The translations under genes were made by a program, and so were the position numbers. Shown piece by piece: positions 8,547 through 16,747 of a DNA stretch of 64,000 nucleotides. Within the stretch, counting starts at the first letter, position 1, and each line of letters opens with the position of its first letter. The stretch comes from Pseudomonas cerasi (lineage in GTDB: Bacteria; Pseudomonadota; Gammaproteobacteria; Pseudomonadales; Pseudomonadaceae), in contig NZ_LT222319.1 in the NCBI RefSeq assembly GCF_900074915.1, positions 496,001-560,000 of the forward strand. The letters are read 5' to 3'. The notes beneath the pieces are model-generated. The model worked only from the letters and a program-made list of their open reading frames with translations, made no database searches and was not told where the DNA came from.

Positions 8547-9434
8547 TCAGTGACGGCCGCGGGATTTCAGCCAGATATCCACACTGTAGATCGCCAGCCC
8601 CGTCCAGATGAAAGCGAAGGTGATGATGGTGCTGGTGGTCAGGTGTTCGCCATACAGCAGCACAGCCAGCAGCAGGACGAGTGTGGGCGCGATGTCTTGC
8701 AGGAAGCCCAGGGTGGTGAACGGCAAATGGCGGGCGGCGGCGTTGAAGCACACCAGCGGTACCAGCGTCACCGGGCCTGCGGCGGCGAGCCAGATGGCTT
8801 GCGTGGTGGTCCAGAATTCCGGCTGGGCGCTCACGGCCGTCGGGTTGAGCGTCAGCCAGATCAGTGCCAGCGGCACAAGCATCCAGGTTTCGACCACCAG
8901 GCCGGGCAGGGCAGCGACCGGGGCTTGTTTACGGATCAGCCCATAGAACGCGAAGGTCAATGGCAGCGCCAGCGACACCCACGGCAGGCTGCCGACGTGC
9001 CAGACCTGCTGTGCGACACCCATCGCGGCGAAAGCGACCGCCAGCATTTGCAGGCGTCTGAGGCGCTCGCCCAGCAGCAACATGCCGAGCAGCACGTTGA
9101 CCAGCGGGTTGATGTAATACCCGAGGCTGGCCTCCAGCATGCGCCCGTTGTTCACTGCCCAGACGTAGATGATCCAGTTGCTGGCGATCAGCGTGCCGCT
9201 CAGCGCCAGCACGGCCAGCCGTTGCGGATTGTCGCGCAGGTCGCGCCACCAGCCGGGATGCTTCCAGAACATCAGCACAATCGAGCCGAAGAGCGCCGAC
9301 CAGAGCGCGCGATGGATGATGATCTCGATGGCCGGAACCGCGGCAATGGCTTTGAAGTAGATGGGGAACAGGCCCCAGATGATGTAAGCACTCAGGCCCA
9401 GAATGTATCCACGGCGTGGATTGGCAGCTTGCAT
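8547..9434 (-). CDS. rarD: RarD/EamA-family membrane transporter
   Basis: A 295-residue polytopic protein with about ten hydrophobic segments in two EamA repeats. It starts MQAANPRRGYILGLSAYIIW, and GLFPIYFKAI and NWIIYVWAVNNGRMLEASLGYYINPL are hallmark RarD motifs (the latter a long family-specific stretch at about 89-114). Family proteins are drug/metabolite transporter-superfamily permeases; some confer chloramphenicol resistance. The substrate is unknown. It appears monocistronic, with a repeat-rich gap upstream. Confidence 0.9.
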   Translation of the reverse strand: MQAANPRRGYILGLSAYIIWGLFPIYFKAIAAVPAIEIIIHRALWSALFGSIVLMFWKHPGWWRDLRDNPQRLAVLALSGTLIASNWIIYVWAVNNGRMLEASLGYYINPLVNVLLGMLLLGERLRRLQMLAVAFAAMGVAQQVWHVGSLPWVSLALPLTFAFYGLIRKQAPVAALPGLVVETWMLVPLALIWLTLNPTAVSAQPEFWTTTQAIWLAAAGPVTLVPLVCFNAAARHLPFTTLGFLQDIAPTLVLLLAVLLYGEHLTTSTIITFAFIWTGLAIYSVDIWLKSRGRH

Positions 9435-9576
9435 GGAGCGTCCCTTAAATGCAGAAAATTCCGGTTTTATTGTGGAGTGATGCGGTTGATGGTTTTGATT
9501 GTACTGACGCTGTAGCGCTCGATGTTATACACAGGTTCGACCGATTCACGACATCTGTGCCGCGCCGCTTGCTCAG

Positions 9577-9742
9577 GATCGGACGCAGAGCGCCGCACGA
9601 TAGTTGAGATTATCGTTCCTCACGCTCCAGCGTGGGAATGCCTTGGGTGACGCTCCGCGTCACAGATTTGCGCCGCACCGGACATTCAGGATCGGACGCA
9701 GAGCGTCCAGAACTGCATGCGACGCGGAGCGCCGCACGATAA
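9577..9742. repeat. Cluster of Pseudomonas intergenic repeats (GGACGCAGAGCGTCC type)
   Basis: The gap between the kinase gene and rarD holds several short palindromic units. GATCGGACGCAGAGCG occurs twice (9577 and 9690 regions), both times leading into a GCCGCACGATA-type segment. CGCTCCAGCG lies in ..TCACGCTCCAGCGTGGGAATG, and TGACGCTCCGCGTCA forms a hairpin. The same units recur at 19570-19625, 27757-27830 and 39438-39497, so this is a dispersed family of REP/MITE-like sequence. No gene is present between 9435 and 9758. Confidence 0.7.
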
Positions 9743-9758
9743 CCTGGGGCTCATCAGG

Positions 9759-10733
9759 TCAAAACAGTTTCAACGGCTCTTCATTCAGTGCTGCCATCTG
9801 CTCGCGCAGGGCCAGGATATGGTCGCCCCAGTAGAGCTCCGTGCCGAACCACGGAAAGCTGTGCGGAAACGCCGGGTCATCCCAGCGCCGGGCCAGCCAG
9901 GCGCTGTAGTGCATCAGGCGCAAGGCACGCAGCGGTTCAATCAGGGCCAGCTCGCGTGGATCAAAATCATGAAATTCGTTGTAGCCGTCCATCAGCTCCG
10001 ACAGCTGACCCAGACGTTCCTGGCGGTCGCCGGCCAGCATCATCCAGATATCCTGGACGGCAGGGCCGAGGCGGCAATCGTCCAGATCGACGATGTGGAA
10101 CATCTCGTCACGGCACATCATGTTGCCGGGGTGGCAGTCGCCATGCATGCGGATGTTGGTGTGCGGTGTGGCCGCGTAAACGTCTTCGACACGCTTGAGC
10201 AGGTCACGAGCCACTGACTCGTAAGCCGGCAGCAGGCTGCGCGGGATGCAGTCGTTTTGCAGCAGATAGTTGACCGAATCATGGCCGAAGTTCTTCACGC
10301 CCAGGGCTTCACGGTGCGCGAACGGTTTGGTCGAGCCGACGGCATGCAGACGCCCCAGTAACTGGCCCAGGCGATACAACTGATCGAGATTGCCTGGCTC
10401 CGGTGCTCGTCCACCGCGACGCGGGAACAGCGTGAAACGGAAACCGGCGTGCTCGAACAGGGTTGCGCCGTTGTGCACCATGGGCGCGACCACGGGCACT
10501 TCGACCTCGACCAGTTCAGCGGTGAAGCTGTGCTCTTCAAGGATGGCTTCGGTAGTCCAGCGCTGTGGGCGATAGAACTTGGCGATCAGCGGTTGGCCGT
10601 CTTCGATACCGACCTGATAGACGCGGTTTTCGTAACTGTTGAGCGCCAGGATACGGGCATCGCTGAGAAAACCGATGCTTTCGACAGCATCCAGGACCAG
10701 ATCGGGAGTAAGTGTTGCAAACGGGTGAGCCAT
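9759..10733 (-). CDS. srkA: Stress-response Ser/Thr kinase, SrkA/YihE type
   Basis: A 324-residue protein with the aminoglycoside-phosphotransferase-like kinase fold. It shows ALNSYENRVYQV (nucleotide-binding loop), IAKFYRPQRW with the conserved Lys, the catalytic loop MHGDCHPGNMM and the metal-binding FHIVDLDDCRLGP. SrkA counteracts stress-induced MazF-type death in E. coli; its substrates are poorly known. The ATG at 10733 (MAHPFATLTPD) is chosen as it matches family starts. It is divergent from the LacI gene 195 bp away and stands alone. Confidence 0.9.
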   Translation of the reverse strand: MAHPFATLTPDLVLDAVESIGFLSDARILALNSYENRVYQVGIEDGQPLIAKFYRPQRWTTEAILEEHSFTAELVEVEVPVVAPMVHNGATLFEHAGFRFTLFPRRGGRAPEPGNLDQLYRLGQLLGRLHAVGSTKPFAHREALGVKNFGHDSVNYLLQNDCIPRSLLPAYESVARDLLKRVEDVYAATPHTNIRMHGDCHPGNMMCRDEMFHIVDLDDCRLGPAVQDIWMMLAGDRQERLGQLSELMDGYNEFHDFDPRELALIEPLRALRLMHYSAWLARRWDDPAFPHSFPWFGTELYWGDHILALREQMAALNEEPLKLF

Positions 10734-10927
10734 GACTACTCCTGCGCGCAGCAGGTTGCCGCGTCGGACCGCTGATGGTAACGCAGACCGGTCCCGCTTC
10801 GCCAAACCCCATCCGTTTAATCTGCCTTCGGGCTCTTTTGTCATCAAAAAGTCATGAGTCGTTAGCGAGATAGCCATGTTCGACGCCTAGAGTCGCCGTC
10901 AATGAGATCGATCTCAAGTGAGCGACA

Positions 10928-11947
10928 ATGACTGATCTGAAAGAGGTAGCGCATCTGGCCGGGGTTTCCCGGGCTACTGCGGCACGTGCCTTCGCAAGCC
11001 CCGACGTCGTGCGCTCGGAAACCCGTGAGCGGGTATTCGCTGCGGCCCGCGCCTTGGGTTTTCGCCCCAATCGGCTGGGCCGCCAGTTGCGTCTGCAAAC
11101 CACCAACCTGATTGGCGTGGTGGTGCCCAACCTGCTCAACCCGGTGTTTGCCGAACAGTTTCAGGCCATGGAGCGGGCGGCGCGGGCGCGGGGTTATAAC
11201 CTGCTGCTGGCAACCACCGACTACACCGCAGAGCGTGAAAGCGCCGTAGTTGAGGAGTTGTTGCGTCAGCGGGTCGACGGGCTGGTGCTGACGGTGACCG
11301 ACGCCGAGCACAACCGGGTACTGCAAAGCCTGATCAATGAAGACACTCCGTTCGTGCTGGCCTATCACCAGACCGGTAACCCGGATTACAGCGCGGTGTC
11401 TGTGGATAACCGGGCGGGCATGGTGCTGGCCACTCGTTACCTGATCGATGCAGGCCATCAGCGAGTCGCCATGGTCGCAGGCCCGGCCATGCAGTCCGAC
11501 CGCGCCCGACTGCGTTATGAAGGCTATCGCGACGCCATGGCCGAGTGTGGGCTTGAAGCGCGACCAGTGATTGAAATGCCTGCTCATACAAGCGCCGATT
11601 TCGCTGCACTGGAACCCCCGTTACGTGGCCCGGACGCGCCCAGCGCGCTGGTCTGTTCCAACGATTTGCTGGCCATCAGCCTGATTGCCGAATTACGCCG
11701 CAACGGCTGGGGCGTTCCCGAGCGCCTGTCGGTGATCGGCTTCGACGGCATCGCCCTCGGCACGCAGATGCACCCGACCTTGTGCAGCGTGGTTCAGCCC
11801 ATCGCCGAGCTGGCGCACATTGTCATCGACCAATTACTGGCACGGATTGCTGGCGCAGTACCTGTTTCTCATTGTCTGCCGTGCCACATCCGGCCCGGCG
11901 AAAGCACCCAGCCCTACCAGGAGATGCTTCATGCTCAGCCTCAGTAA
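10928..11947 (+). CDS. LacI-family transcriptional regulator
   Basis: A 339-residue regulator. The N-terminal helix-turn-helix and hinge helix are LKEVAHLAGVSRATAARAFA and RVFAAARALGFRPNRLGRQL, followed by a periplasmic-binding-protein-like effector domain starting TTNLIGVVVPNLLNPVF. It lies immediately upstream of the ABC transporter operon, with its 3' end overlapping the binding-protein gene by 17 bp, so it is likely co-transcribed with it and controls it. The effector is probably the transported compound or its breakdown product. No operator was identified with confidence. Confidence 0.92.
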   Translation: MTDLKEVAHLAGVSRATAARAFASPDVVRSETRERVFAAARALGFRPNRLGRQLRLQTTNLIGVVVPNLLNPVFAEQFQAMERAARARGYNLLLATTDYTAERESAVVEELLRQRVDGLVLTVTDAEHNRVLQSLINEDTPFVLAYHQTGNPDYSAVSVDNRAGMVLATRYLIDAGHQRVAMVAGPAMQSDRARLRYEGYRDAMAECGLEARPVIEMPAHTSADFAALEPPLRGPDAPSALVCSNDLLAISLIAELRRNGWGVPERLSVIGFDGIALGTQMHPTLCSVVQPIAELAHIVIDQLLARIAGAVPVSHCLPCHIRPGESTQPYQEMLHAQPQ

Positions 11948-12932
11948 AACCCTCGCGGCACTGCTGTTATGTGGTGCGGCCAGCCTCGCCCAGGCCGCCG
12001 AAACCGCCATCTGCTACAACTGCCCGCCCGAATGGGCTGACTGGGGAACGCAGCTCAAGGCGATTGCCGACAGTACCGGTGTCCAGGTGCCGCTGGACAA
12101 CAAGAACTCCGGCCAGGCGCTGGCGCAGATCGTTGCCGAGCAGGCCGCACCGGTCGCTGACGTGGTCTATTACGGCGTGACCTTTGGCCTGCAGGCGCAG
12201 AAGGCCGGCGTGGTCGATACCTACAAACCCAAACACTGGGACGAGATTCCGGCAGGCTTGAAAGACCCTGAAGGGCACTGGTTCGCGATTCACTCCGGGA
12301 CCCTCGGCATCATGGTCAACGTGGACGCACTGGGCGGTCTGCCGGTGCCGCAAAGCTGGGCGGATCTGCTCAAGCCCGAGTACAAGGGCATGGTCGGCTA
12401 CCTCGACCCGTCCAGCGCGTTCGTCGGCTACGTGTCCGCCGTGGCGATCAACCAGGCCATGGGCGGCACGCTGGACAATTTCGGTCCGGCCATCGACTAC
12501 TTCCAGAAACTGGCGAAAAACTCGCCCATCGTGCCCAAGCAAACCGCCTATGCACGCGTGCTGTCCGGCGAGCTGCCGATTCTGGTCGACTATGACTTCA
12601 ACGCCTATCGCGCTCGCTACAAGGACAAGGCCAACGTTGCCTTCGTGATTCCCAAGGAAGGCACCATCGGCGTTCCCTATGTGATGAGCATGGTCGCCAA
12701 GGCGCCGCATCGTGCCAACGCCGAGAAGGTGCTGGATTTCGTGCTGTCCGATGAAGGTCAGGCGCTGTGGGCCAAGGCCTATCTGCGCCCGGTACGCTCG
12801 AAGATGCCTGCCGATGTTGCTGCGCAGTTCTTGCCGGACAGCGATTACGCCCGTGCCGGTGTGGTGGATTACCAGCACATGGCCGCCGTGCAGGAAGCCT
12901 TCGCCGCCCGTTATCTGCGTGAGGTGAAGTAA
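11931..12932 (+). CDS. ABC transporter periplasmic substrate-binding protein
   Basis: A 333-residue protein with a Sec signal peptide (MLSLSKTLAALLLCGAASLA, cleavage near AQA-AET). The mature part is a type-2 periplasmic binding fold of the iron/polyamine/aminoethylphosphonate class (VADVVYYGVTFGLQAQKAGVV, VGYLDPSSAFVGYVSAVAIN). AGGAG at 11919 supports the ATG at 11931. It is the first transport gene of a four-gene ABC unit and abuts the first permease (TAATG). Because the operon ends with a GpdQ-like phosphodiesterase, a phosphodiester or phosphonate ligand is the best inference; ferric iron or polyamine remain possible. Confidence 0.9.
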   Translation: MLSLSKTLAALLLCGAASLAQAAETAICYNCPPEWADWGTQLKAIADSTGVQVPLDNKNSGQALAQIVAEQAAPVADVVYYGVTFGLQAQKAGVVDTYKPKHWDEIPAGLKDPEGHWFAIHSGTLGIMVNVDALGGLPVPQSWADLLKPEYKGMVGYLDPSSAFVGYVSAVAINQAMGGTLDNFGPAIDYFQKLAKNSPIVPKQTAYARVLSGELPILVDYDFNAYRARYKDKANVAFVIPKEGTIGVPYVMSMVAKAPHRANAEKVLDFVLSDEGQALWAKAYLRPVRSKMPADVAAQFLPDSDYARAGVVDYQHMAAVQEAFAARYLREVK

Positions 12933-13801
12933 TGTCGGCCTCGCCGGAACAAGCGCTGGCTCTGCGCAAGGGCGGATCTTTCAGGCTGCGGCTGCGCCCG
13001 ACCGCTGCGGTGGCGCTGGCTCCGGCGATGGCCGTATTGCTGGCATTCTGGTTGCTGCCGCTGACCCACCTGATCATGCTCGGCACGCAAGGGTCCGATG
13101 GCAATGGCAGCGGTTACTGGCAGGTCCTGAGCAGTCCTCAGTACCTGGGCAGTCTGGCGCAAACCTGCCTGCTGGCGCTGGTGGTGACGCTCGCGGCGTT
13201 ACTGGTCGGCGGCATCAGCGGTGTGTTTCTGGCCCGCAACCACTTCTTCGGACGCTCTGCGCTGGTGGCTTTGCTGACCTTCCCGCTGGCGTTTCCCGGT
13301 GTGGTGGTCGGCTTTCTGGTGATTCTGCTGGCCGGTCGCCAAGGTATCTTCGCCGCGCTCGGGTTGCACCTGGCGGGCGAGCGCTGGGTATTCGCCTATT
13401 CGCTGACCGGACTGTTCATCGGCTATCTGTATTTCTCGATTCCGCGAGTGATTCTGACGGTCATGGCGGCCTGCGAAAGTCTGGATCGCAGCCTTGAAGA
13501 AGCCGCGCATTCGCTGGGCGCGGGTCATTGGCGCGTGGTGTGCGATGTGATCGTTCCGGGGCTGGCACCCGCGCTGGTGTCCTGCGGCGCGATCTGCTTC
13601 GCCACGTCAATGGGCGCATTCGGCACGGCCTTTACCCTGGGCACGCGTCTGAACGTCACGCCGGTAGCGATCTACAACGTGTTCACCAATTACGCCAACT
13701 TCACGGTGGCCGCAGCGCTGTCGGTAATCCTCGGGCTGGTGACGTGGGCAGTGTTGTTGCTGGCCCGTCGCATGGTCGGTAAATCGGGAGTTCCCTTGTG
13801 A
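12932..13801 (+). CDS. ABC transporter permease 1
   Basis: A 289-residue inner-membrane protein with about six transmembrane segments and the EAA loop that contacts the ATPase (SLDRSLEEAAHSLGAGHWRVV, about residues 180-200). A hydrophilic N-terminal tail (about 1-25) precedes the first membrane segment. Its ATG overlaps the binding-protein stop (TAATG) and its stop overlaps the GTG of the second permease (GTGA). It forms the translocation pore with the next gene product. Confidence 0.93.
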   Translation: MSASPEQALALRKGGSFRLRLRPTAAVALAPAMAVLLAFWLLPLTHLIMLGTQGSDGNGSGYWQVLSSPQYLGSLAQTCLLALVVTLAALLVGGISGVFLARNHFFGRSALVALLTFPLAFPGVVVGFLVILLAGRQGIFAALGLHLAGERWVFAYSLTGLFIGYLYFSIPRVILTVMAACESLDRSLEEAAHSLGAGHWRVVCDVIVPGLAPALVSCGAICFATSMGAFGTAFTLGTRLNVTPVAIYNVFTNYANFTVAAALSVILGLVTWAVLLLARRMVGKSGVPL

Positions 13802-14592
13802 AACGTTCTCCGTTGTTTGCAGTACAACTGGCGTTCACGCTGTTGGTCTGCGCGTTCATGCTGGTCCCGGTGGTGCTGTCGTTACTGGCCGGCCTGACGC
13901 GCAACTATTTTCTGGGCCTGTCGAGCGGTCTGACCTTCGACTGGCTGGTGCAAGTCTGGCAGGCCTACTCACCGACCGTCTGGCTGTCGTTGCAACTGGC
14001 CGTGGCGTGCGCAATCTGCGTGTGTCTGGTGGGCGTCCCGGCAGCGTATGCGCTGGTGCGCATGAACAATCGCTTCAGCCGGGCCTTCGAGGAATTGATG
14101 GTCTTGCCCGTCGCCATGCCCGGTCTGGCCAGCGCCCTCGCGTTACTGCTGACCTACGGCCAGTTCGGCGGCTTTCGCAGCAGCTGGTTGTTCATTCTGG
14201 TCGGCCACGTGTTGTTCACCCTGCCGTTCCTGGTGCGCCCGGTCATGGCGGTGATGCAGCGTCAGCAACTGCCGGTGCTCGAAGAGGCGGCCGCCAGTCT
14301 GGGCGCCGGGCCGATCAAGCGTTTCTTCAGTGTGGTGGTGCCTAACTGCCGGGCCGGGATTCTTGCCGGTGTGCTGATGGTCGTGACCCTGTCGCTGGGC
14401 GAATTCAACCTGACCTGGATGCTGCACACGCCGATGACCAAAACCCTGCCGGTCGGTCTGGCCGACAGTTACGCCTCGGCCCGACTGGAAGTCGCCAGTG
14501 CCTACACCCTTCTTTTTCTGTTGCTGATTGTGCCGCTGCTGATTGCGTTGCAGGCCATCAGCGCGCGTCTTGCCCGTGGAGAGAGCCGATGA
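13798..14592 (+). CDS. ABC transporter permease 2
   Basis: A 264-residue permease partner with six predicted membrane helices and the EAA motif LPVLEEAAASLGAGPIKRFF (about 158-177). It uses a GTG start that overlaps the previous stop by 4 bp, and its stop overlaps the ATPase start by 4 bp, so the operon is tightly coupled. Its role is the second half of the transmembrane channel. Confidence 0.93.
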   Translation: MKRSPLFAVQLAFTLLVCAFMLVPVVLSLLAGLTRNYFLGLSSGLTFDWLVQVWQAYSPTVWLSLQLAVACAICVCLVGVPAAYALVRMNNRFSRAFEELMVLPVAMPGLASALALLLTYGQFGGFRSSWLFILVGHVLFTLPFLVRPVMAVMQRQQLPVLEEAAASLGAGPIKRFFSVVVPNCRAGILAGVLMVVTLSLGEFNLTWMLHTPMTKTLPVGLADSYASARLEVASAYTLLFLLLIVPLLIALQAISARLARGESR

Positions 14593-15620
14593 GCGGAACC
14601 ACCATTCGCCTGAAAGGCTGCCGCAAGGCATTTGCCGACGGCACCGTTGCTGTAAAGGATCTGCACCTGACCATCGAGCCCGGCGAAACGCTGGCGATTC
14701 TCGGTCCGTCCGGTTGCGGCAAGACCACCACCTTGCGGCTGATTGCCGGGCTTGAACGTCCGGACGTCGGGCAGGTGTTGTTCGATGATCAGGACGTGAC
14801 TCGTCTGCCCATCGAGCGGCGCGACGTGGGCATGGTGTTTCAGAACTACGCGTTGTTTCCCAACCTCGATGTGGCCGGCAATATCGTTTACGGCCTGAAG
14901 ATTCGTGGTCTGTCGGCTGCCGAGCGCAACAAGCGTTGCGATGAGTTGCTGGAACTGGTCGGTTTGACCGGCCACGGCAAGCGCCGCGTCAACGAGCTGT
15001 CTGGCGGGCAGCGCCAACGGGTCGCGCTGGCCCGGGCGCTGGCGCCGCGCCCTCGGGTGCTGTTGCTGGACGAGCCGCTGGCGGCACTGGACGCGCAGTT
15101 GCGCGAGCGCTTGCGCAGTGAGCTGGACCAGTTGCTGCGTGGGCTGGGCATCACCTCAGTTTTCGTCACCCACGATCAGGGCGAGGCGATGGCCCTGGGC
15201 GACCGGATTCTGGTCATGGAAAAAGGCTGCGTCTCGCAATTGGCGACGCCGAGGGACATCTATCAACAACCTGCCAATGCGTTCGTCGCCGGGTTTGTCG
15301 GCAATCTGAATGCGTTCAGCGTGGTCGAGCGCACCCCGTCAGGCCTCAAGGTGAGCGGCGGCGAGCTGCCGTGGCACGGTGCTGACCTACCGGGCACGGT
15401 CTACTGCCGCCCCGAGCACCTGCGTTTGATGTCAGGAAACGGCCATATTCATGGGCGTCTGGTCGGGCAGTTTTTTCAGGGCGCGCAAAGTCGCTTGCTG
15501 GTCGATGTCGGTGGCCCGCAGCCGCTGCTGGTAGACAGCACCGACAACGTGATTTATGCCGCAAACGCAGTCATTGCCTTGAGCGTCGACCCGCAAGTGC
15601 TGTTTACCCTGCATTCGTGA
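14589..15620 (+). CDS. ABC transporter ATPase with C-terminal TOBE domain
   Basis: A 343-residue ATPase. It shows Walker A GPSGCGKTT (near residue 39), the signature LSGGQRQRVALARAL (near 137), Walker B LLLDEPLAALD (near 157), and the switch His in VFVTHDQGEAMALGD. The last ~110 residues form a TOBE-type regulatory domain. It resembles the PotA/FbpC/PhnT class of importers. It starts at ATG 14589 inside the permease stop. The phosphodiesterase gene follows after 25 bp. Confidence 0.93.
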   Translation: MSGTTIRLKGCRKAFADGTVAVKDLHLTIEPGETLAILGPSGCGKTTTLRLIAGLERPDVGQVLFDDQDVTRLPIERRDVGMVFQNYALFPNLDVAGNIVYGLKIRGLSAAERNKRCDELLELVGLTGHGKRRVNELSGGQRQRVALARALAPRPRVLLLDEPLAALDAQLRERLRSELDQLLRGLGITSVFVTHDQGEAMALGDRILVMEKGCVSQLATPRDIYQQPANAFVAGFVGNLNAFSVVERTPSGLKVSGGELPWHGADLPGTVYCRPEHLRLMSGNGHIHGRLVGQFFQGAQSRLLVDVGGPQPLLVDSTDNVIYAANAVIALSVDPQVLFTLHS

Positions 15621-15645
15621 ACTCGTTTTTCGTAGAGAGATTATT

Positions 15646-16479
15646 TTGAATCGTCCGTTTCTTATTGCTCAGATCAGTGACCTGCACCTCAAAGCCGACG
15701 GGCGCCTGACCTATGGCGTGGTCGATACCCTGCGGGCGCTGCGCCGCGCTGTCGCGCACATCAATGCCAGCAAGCAGCGCCCCGACATCGTGGTGATCAG
15801 CGGTGACCTGGTGGACTTCGGTCGCGAGGACGAATACGCCGTGCTCAAGCCCGAACTGGAACGTCTGCAGATGCCGTTCTATCTGGTGCCCGGCAATCAT
15901 GACGATCGGCACAACCTGCTGGCCGCGTTTGCCGAGCAGGTGTACCTGCCGTTGTCGGCCAGCGGTCCTCTGGACTGGGTCGTTGAGAAATACCCGGTGC
16001 GCCTGATCGGCATGGACACGACCATTCCCGGCGAGCATGGCGGGCAACTGGATTATTGTCAGCTGGACTGGCTGCACGCACAGCTGTCCCGTCGTCCTTA
16101 CGTGCCGACCGTGATCGTCATGCACCATCCGCCGTTCATTACCGGCATAGGGCACATGGACCGCGAATCCTTCGGCAACGCATCGGCGCTGGAGCGCGTG
16201 ATCGCCCAGCATCCGCAAGTGGAGCGTTTGCTGTGCGGACATTTGCATCGACCGATGCAGCGACGTTTCGGAGGCAGCGTGGCGAGCATCTGCCCGGGCA
16301 CCTCACACCAGATCGTCCTCGACCTCGACGAAGCCGCGCCTGCGCATTTCAATCTGGAACCGGCAGGTTACGTGCTGCATCGCTGGCATTCGGAACAGGG
16401 ATTTGTCAGTCATAACGCCGTGTTCGGCGACTATGAAGGGCCATACCCGTTCTACGATGTGAACGGGTTGATTGATTAA
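15646..16479 (+). CDS. GpdQ-like metallophosphoesterase (cyclic nucleotide/glycerophosphodiester phosphodiesterase)
   Basis: A 277-residue cytoplasmic protein with all ligands of the binuclear metallophosphoesterase fold: D12 and H14 (SDLHLK), D54 (SGDLVD), N84/H85 (GNHDD), H160 (MHHPP) and H199/H201 (GHLHR). The overall layout closely follows glycerophosphodiesterase GpdQ. It starts at TTG 15646, preceded by AGAGAG. As the last gene of the ABC operon it would hydrolyse the imported compound, releasing an alcohol and a phosphomonoester. Substrate identity is inferred, not shown. Confidence 0.88.
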   Translation: MNRPFLIAQISDLHLKADGRLTYGVVDTLRALRRAVAHINASKQRPDIVVISGDLVDFGREDEYAVLKPELERLQMPFYLVPGNHDDRHNLLAAFAEQVYLPLSASGPLDWVVEKYPVRLIGMDTTIPGEHGGQLDYCQLDWLHAQLSRRPYVPTVIVMHHPPFITGIGHMDRESFGNASALERVIAQHPQVERLLCGHLHRPMQRRFGGSVASICPGTSHQIVLDLDEAAPAHFNLEPAGYVLHRWHSEQGFVSHNAVFGDYEGPYPFYDVNGLID

Positions 16480-16584
16480 TTGATTGCTCATCGCTCCCAC
16501 GCTCTGCGCCCGGCGTGATACTCAAGTCTTGATGAGCCCGGAAAGCGGGGCTCGACGCGCAGTATCAGGCGGAGTAAAGATCCT

Positions 16585-16676
16585 TGTGGGAGTGAGCTTG
16601 CTCACGAAGACGGTGTTTCAGTCGATGCATTTTCGACGATCATACAGCCCTCTTCGCGAACAAGTTCGCTCCCACG
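16585..16676. repeat. REPIN-like pair of inverted REP sequences
   Basis: GTGGGAGTGAGCTTGCTCAC-type sequence at the left and its inverted counterpart (CGCGAACAAGTTCGCTCCCAC) at the right flank a ~40-bp centre. This is the familiar Pseudomonas REP (GTGGGAGCGAGCTTGCTCGCGAA) arranged as an inverted doublet. It sits between the convergent phosphodiesterase and PhoX genes and could also act in termination or mRNA stabilisation. Confidence 0.75.
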
Positions 16677-16747
16677 GCCTCCGGCCAGAATCAATAGCAG
16701 ACCTTTATATAACGATGAGCGATCTGCGTCCTCTTCCTGATTGCCGA

